Below are positions 59,325 to 64,000 of a DNA stretch of 64,000 bases, one piece after another. Numbering within the stretch: the stretch's first letter is position 1; each line of letters begins with the position of its first letter. The notes below the pieces were generated by a model. It saw only the letters and a list, made by a program, of their open reading frames with translations. It did no database searches and was not told the origin of the DNA. Made by a program: the position numbers and the translations under genes. Source of the DNA: Lyophyllum atratum (Eukaryota > Basidiomycota > Agaricomycetes > Agaricales > Lyophyllaceae); NCBI GenBank assembly GCA_014905825.1, contig JACGCN010000023.1, positions 186,001 through 250,000 of the forward strand, given 5' to 3'.

Positions 59325-59557
59325 CGATGAGCTATGCGATCGACTTCCGGAGTATTCTATATTGTAATAGTATTCCTCCGAGTCCAGACTGTCACTAAAC
59401 ATTATTATTATTATTACGATACCGTATTGTCTTTGAAAATGCACCTTTGGTCGAGCGGACTGCAGATTGTTGCCTATGAAGAGAGATTTTCACGAAAACA
59501 CGCTACGTGGAGGTGCTCTTAAAATGCACAGCCACATTTCATTGCCTCTTCAAAACT
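59325..59557. other. GH105 3' flank
   Basis: Short non-coding stretch with an ATT microsatellite near 59401 and no gene. Confidence 0.4.
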
Positions 59558-59808
59558 CACACCGGAAAGTTGGGAATTTAGTCTCAGCGCAGATGTATAC
59601 CTGAAGGAACAGTTTGTGTCCAAATTTTGTAATGCTCAAAACTATCACTTTGGGTTCGCCTCAAATTTTGAACCAGCCAATCGGATCGCTTCCGTTCATA
59701 GTTTGAGGACAACGTGAACGGATAGTTTCGTTCATTACAAAACTTAGATACAAACTCGTAATTTGGGTACAGATTTGAGTTGACCCTAGATTCCCAACTT
59801 CCCGGTGT
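59558..59808. mobile_element. MITE-like foldback element
   Basis: About 251 bases flanked by 24-base terminal inverted repeats. The left end is CACACCGGAAAGTTGGGAAT... and the right end, read in reverse complement, is CACACCGGGAAGTTGGGAAT..., with two mismatches. The inverted symmetry continues inside: GTTTGTGTCCAAATTTTG on the left pairs with GTTTGTATCTAAGTTTTG from the right. There is no reading frame. These are features of a non-autonomous foldback DNA element. Target-site duplications are not obvious by eye. It sits in the duplicated FunK1 5' flank. Confidence 0.65.
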
Positions 59809-60174
59809 GTGTGACTACCAATGCCATGACAGAAAGTCAGGCGCCAAAATGCCTGCCCTGAACCATGGTCACATGCGTTACCTGATCAACCATGAACAAA
59901 CTGAAGTTGGTACTAACGGCGACCCACGCTAGGTAACGTCGCTTCTCCTCCTGTGCAGTGTATGCTTGCTTAAACAGTGAGTAGAACACGCTGGTGTTTC
60001 CCTCTTAGCTCTCGCGAATTCAACAGCCCGAACAAAAGCCGAGATTTATCTTCAACCCCAGGTTCGCGGATTGGCCACCTGGCCAGGCAAGTTCAATGTC
60101 CGCCTCAGATCAATCCATTGTCCTCTGACTATATGTAGCAGCTCTTTTCTCAGCGTTTAGGTAAGGTTTCTCCC
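59809..60174. other. FunK1 upstream region, homologous to 48.9-49.2 kb
   Basis: Shares spaced matches with the 5' flank of the first FunK1 gene (GCCAAAATGCCT, CCCTGAA, TCACATG). No clear TATA box at a standard distance; TATATG at 60130 is possible. Confidence 0.4.
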
Positions 60175-62595
60175 ATGTCTAATTTCAAGTTCCCCAAGAC
60201 TAGTAGCTCATCATCACCAGTCATGTTCCCCGTGTCGAGTGGGTTCGAACCCGACCGACCGAGACTCGAGGAGTCTCGCGCAAAGATGAACGACACGATG
60301 AACGGCCTTTTTCTTGGACCTATGCCTGTCGCTTCATTCCTCGAAGAGTTCCTGCCACCCGTCGCCGGAATTCCTAAGGTCCCCAGCAAAGTGGCCATGG
60401 ATCATTTTAGCAAAATGCCGCAAACGAGGATAGAAAAGGAGATGTATCAGCCCTTCGTAAGAATTCTATTTTGTGTTATTGTCATGCTCCCGCCACTCAT
60501 TTGTATTTACCAGATCGATCTCATCCAGGAGCACGGTCTCATCCCTGGTTATAAGATTGTCAACACCGCAGACTTCCCCGACCATCACATGGGGAATGGC
60601 AGGAAAATTCGGCCTGATCCGAGTATGTACCAGAAATCGCTGGACACTTCAAAGAATCGTACACAATTTGGTGAGCTCGAACTTCACTTTGAGCTCAAGC
60701 CCAACGACGCATCCGACCCTTTCAACGACCCCGAACCTGGTGTGGACCGTCTGAACCATCAATTTTTAAGACCTCGGACTATCAAGGGCTCGGAATGCCG
60801 TTCTCAACTTATTCATTATGCGACGGAATGGTGTTCTCGCCAGCATCGCCGATTCGCATTCACCGTTTTCATTGGCGACCCTTACGTGCGTTTCATTCGA
60901 TGGGATCGCGCCGGGGCTGTTGTCTCAGAGAAGTTTAATTACCGGGAGGACTCGCGGCCTCTGATCGAATTCCTCTGGCGCTTTACCCATGCCGATGACG
61001 CTGGTCGTGGAAAAGATCCCACCGTACACCGTCCTACCGCGAAGCAAACGAAGGACGCGCATGACCATCTCTCAGAATGGGAACCTGAAGCGACGCGTCC
61101 AGTTGTTGTCTTCGACGTCCCAGGGGAAGATGGGAACCTTCGCCAGTTTATCGGGTGGGGCAGCATGTCCCATCCTGGCTCGCTTACTGGCAGATGTACC
61201 CGAGCCTATCCTGTTTACGAGCCGGCCACTCGGAAGCGATACTTCCTCAAAGACACATGGTGTGCGTATGACTTGGCTCAAGAAGCTGATATCCTTCGCG
61301 AGCTTCAAACCGCCGGTGTTGAACATATCCCTCCATTCGTTTGCGGAGGTGATCTTTCTGGGGACTACACCATGACCGACCTATTCGTTCCTCTGGAAGA
61401 TGAAGAGGAAATCGGAGGGGAGAAATGCGACGAGTCTAGGTTCCCTGCCACTATAGTCCGACTCCCTAAAAAAGACGGCTCTTGGAGGTGTGGTAGTGAT
61501 TGGAAACGCATAACACAGCGCTTCCATCATCGCTTCGTCGTAGACTTCATTGGGAAACATCTTGATCGGGCTAAGAACTCAAAGGCGATGATGCAAGCTG
61601 TATCTGATGCTTTCACAGGTAAGTTCTTCTAGCTCTGGGACTTCGCATTCACTAATTGGTTTTACAGCTCATCGGCAAGCGTACGAAAGATGTACCGTCA
61701 TACATCGGGATATCAGTGCCAGAAATATTTTGGTTGACGATGAGGGACGCGGGATCTTAAATGACTGGGATCTTGCGAAACACGAATCAGAGCTGAAGCG
61801 TGGTCGGCGGCACGAAAGAACGGTTAGCTTATTTCTCCACTGTATGCCGATATCCAGAACTTACTCTTTGCGTCCACACAGGGTACTTGGGAATTTATGT
61901 CGTGCCTTCTCCTGACAGAGCACCACACCATTCACACCATTCAAGATGACATGGAGTCCTTCGTCCACATCGTCCTTTATCACGGCCTTCGTTACTATCC
62001 CCACAACAAGCCACTCTCCACTCTCCGTCTCATCCGGACTATATTCAACGATCAAACCGCGGATGACGATGGCAGTGCCGTCGGTGGCGACAACAAGAAG
62101 GCTATGTTCAGAGCCCGCACGCACATAGACGTCGATTTTCAATTCAACAGCCTACCCTTGAGGGCATGGATGGGTTGGGCGTTCGCGGCTGTTACACAGT
62201 GGATCAACCATGTCGACCCTCTCGTCGTCGATGAGGAGGAATTGCTGAGAGCATTGATGGAAGGTCCTCCTTCACAACAACCCCAGACACAGCTGCGCAT
62301 TGCTTCATCTCCTCTTCATATCTATCTTAGAAACCACGCGTCCATGGCCACCGCATTTCGCAACTGCCTAATACTCAAGACTTGGCCAGAAAAAGATTCC
62401 CCGATCGACGTCTTCCTGTCCGGGACTACTCTAAAGGGTTCGAACAAGCGCGAAAGTGAGGACTTCGATGAAGACAGGTTACCGAAGCGGACTAAAACGT
62501 CGTCTTCGCACCACGCATCTCAAGCTGTATTTTCGCGTTCAATGAGTACTCGCTCCTACACTCGTCGAAGCAATGTAGGAGGAAGTGGACAATGA
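60175..62595 (+). CDS. FunK1-type fungal protein kinase, second copy
   Basis: Exons 60175-60456, 60514-61618, 61668-61822 and 61882-62595 give 751 residues; exon 3 has exactly the size (155) of its counterpart in the 49 kb copy. Motifs agree: GELELHFELKPNDASDP, ATEWCSRQHRRFAFTVFIGD, RKRYFLKDTW, VIHRDISARNILV and NDWDLA, then QDDMESFVHIVLYHGLRY. The two proteins differ in an insertion with EDEEEIGGEKCDESRF, in the acidic linker before the C-terminus (SEDFDEDRLPKRTK) and in a shorter tail (SMSTRSYTRRS). Both copies look intact, so the duplication is either fairly recent or maintained. The substrate is unknown. Confidence 0.9.
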
Positions 62596-63676
62596 TGCAT
62601 ATTTTACGTTTCGTCATGCCTACCTATAACGTAATTTATATACCAACTATAGACCAACACTTGTATTTCTGCGCTGGATACAATAAAATCTACTTGCATC
62701 TGAATCGTATCTGAAGCACTATCCAATTCACCTGGACGATATGTTTCCGATTTTTTCCAACCAGCTTTGTTCACCCTCTTATTGCGAAGTGTACAATGGA
62801 AATCAAAATCGCAAACGATACAGCGCAATATCTGTGGCAAGTAATTCTGCCGTGGGTTCGCGGGCCCGCAGCGCGGTCTGCGAAGCGCCACATGCTTCGT
62901 CTTAACCTGTCATGAATTTTCACCTGGTTCAGTAATGATAGTCTCCTCAACAGCTCGTGTTATCCATAAGACTCTAGCAGAGAACTTTGGTCCTGGAAGC
63001 TTGAACGGCGGTGTCTCTCAAGACTCAGACTGTGGCTGATGCAATATAATGGTTGCAGGAAAATGAATCTTGATGGAGAAGATACAGCGTAGTGTTGAAG
63101 GTATCCTGTCCACGGTTGACTTCAACTATCCGATCGAGCTGGGAAATCATTGCAAATGGCACAACACATGTCATCTTGCGACAATGCAAGCATTCACTGG
63201 ATCTGAATATGATCGTCCCCGCGACTGATGTATCGTTCAGAAGCTTGTCCGCGTAGCTGCGATGGTTCTCGAATATATCACGATCGTCGTTCAAAGAATG
63301 GCACGTTGCAGGCCTGGGCGGACATGAAAACTCATCTGCGGGATATCATGCGCGTCTGCCCGTCCTTGACCAACTTCACGGTCAACGATGTACAGCATGA
63401 CCTCATTCCGACCGTGACGGTCGACCTCATAAGGGATCCCTGGAGCCCTTTACCTATGTTGCCCGTCGATGGGACGCTCGTCATTATTGGAATGTGTCGC
63501 GAGTAGGATCTTGATATCTGATTCCTGATCTTTAAGTACTTCAAAATTCAACCTCTCCTCAGGCTACCGCAAACCACGCTTGTATGCACGCTGTGTGAAT
63601 GTCACAGGTTAAACCTTGACACACTCACGACCCCCCAAGCTTGTACTGTAAACGACTTCAATTATCTCCCGATCTA
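62596..63676. other. Unassigned; weak open frames
   Basis: A plus-strand frame at 63228-63506 (HLRDIMRVCPSLTNFTVNDV) has a leucine spacing like the C-terminal part of fungal F-box/LRR proteins and may be a remnant. Minus-strand frames at 62604-62891 and 63025-63294 carry no motif. No complete gene is supported. Confidence 0.3.
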
Positions 63677-64000
63677 TCACTGCCGCGACCCACCCCACCA
63701 TGAACGAACGGGATTGCCATAATCACCGTTCCACCATTTTGCCACCGGCGTTCCATATTCGCCTTTCCACCACTCCTCTACTGGTTTGCCGTACTGTCCT
63801 TGTGCCCATTCTGTGACGGGCAATCCATCTGCCCCGGATATCCATCTCTGCGGACCCACAGCGCCTCGCAAGTGGGCGACTGCTGCCAAAGTGGTAATAC
63901 CGACCCCAGCTAGCGGGATGGCAATAGCTCCTGTCATTCCAGCTGCTTGAAGGACACTAAACAGGGATTCTACCGCCACGGATCCTATACTTGCTTGCCA
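63677..64000 (-). CDS. Gene cut by the window edge: hydrophobic segment plus WW-rich repeats
   Basis: The minus-strand frame is open to the right edge and stops at 63677, so the 5' part is missing; no internal start is certain. It reads SLFSVLQAAGMTGAIAI, followed by a hydrophobic helix (PLAGVGITTLAAVAHL) and then WISGADGLPVTEWAQGQ. Three more units follow, each about 12 residues: YGKPVEEWWKGE, YGTPVAKWWNGD and YGNPVRSWWGGS. The Gly/Ala-rich membrane part resembles the IFI6/ISG12-like family, which several mushroom genomes carry, but this is a weak resemblance. The repeats are unlike that family. A membrane location seems likely. Confidence 0.5.
   Translation of the reverse strand, partial: WQASIGSVAVESLFSVLQAAGMTGAIAIPLAGVGITTLAAVAHLRGAVGPQRWISGADGLPVTEWAQGQYGKPVEEWWKGEYGTPVAKWWNGDYGNPVRSWWGGSRQ

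Noticed and set aside
1..64000. CRISPR arrays, operons or phage-like modules
   Set aside because: The gene structure is eukaryotic, with introns throughout, and no regularly spaced repeat array or ribosome-binding-site-led gene series was seen.

Overview
The window reads as nuclear DNA of a filamentous basidiomycete, most likely an Agaricomycete. Genes are split by many short GT-AG introns of about 45-70 bases. The protein families are typical of mushrooms: FunK1 kinases, TKL-type kinases with a WQAPEL activation segment, fungal BTB proteins, a DUF7330 protein, a Skt5-like Sel1 array, a P450 and F-box proteins. Nothing bacterial or viral was seen. Every splice model here was read by eye, so exon edges are inferences, although most were checked for phase.

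Left part (1-19.8 kb): a PLAC8 cysteine-rich protein (-), a CE5 cutinase-type esterase (+), an Atg27-like autophagy membrane protein (-), a large PL26-type exo-rhamnogalacturonan lyase gene carrying a one-base frameshift (+), a chimeric CBS-PB1-kinase gene (-), a BTB protein (-) and a DUF7330 protein (-).

Middle part (20-46 kb): a kinase relic (-), a USP8-dimer/Sel1/kinase chimera (+), a disordered Ser/Pro-rich protein (-), a MOB4/phocein protein with a very long acidic tail (-), a second BTB protein with three internal modules (+), a degenerate locus near 33 kb (-), a P450 3'-end relic followed by an intact P450 (+), an F-box protein (+), a secreted metallophosphoesterase (+), a USP8-dimer/kinase gene (+) and an intron-containing tRNA-Leu (+).

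Right part (46-64 kb): an F-box/LRR-like locus (+), two FunK1 kinase paralogues (+) that also share upstream sequence, a DUF1275 membrane protein (+), a broken inverted copy of the metallophosphoesterase (-), a GH105-type unsaturated rhamnogalacturonyl hydrolase (+), a MITE-like foldback element, and a gene cut by the right edge that ends in WW-rich repeats (-).

The most unusual content is a kinase module found three times, with identical exon sizes (246, 171, 69 and 225 bases). Each copy is joined in frame to a different N-terminus: CBS-CBS-PB1, USP8-dimer plus Skt5-like Sel1 repeats, or USP8-dimer plus a disordered linker. This looks like repeated domain capture in one local family. The PL26 and GH105 genes suggest consecutive steps of rhamnogalacturonan-I breakdown, though they lie 47 kb apart.
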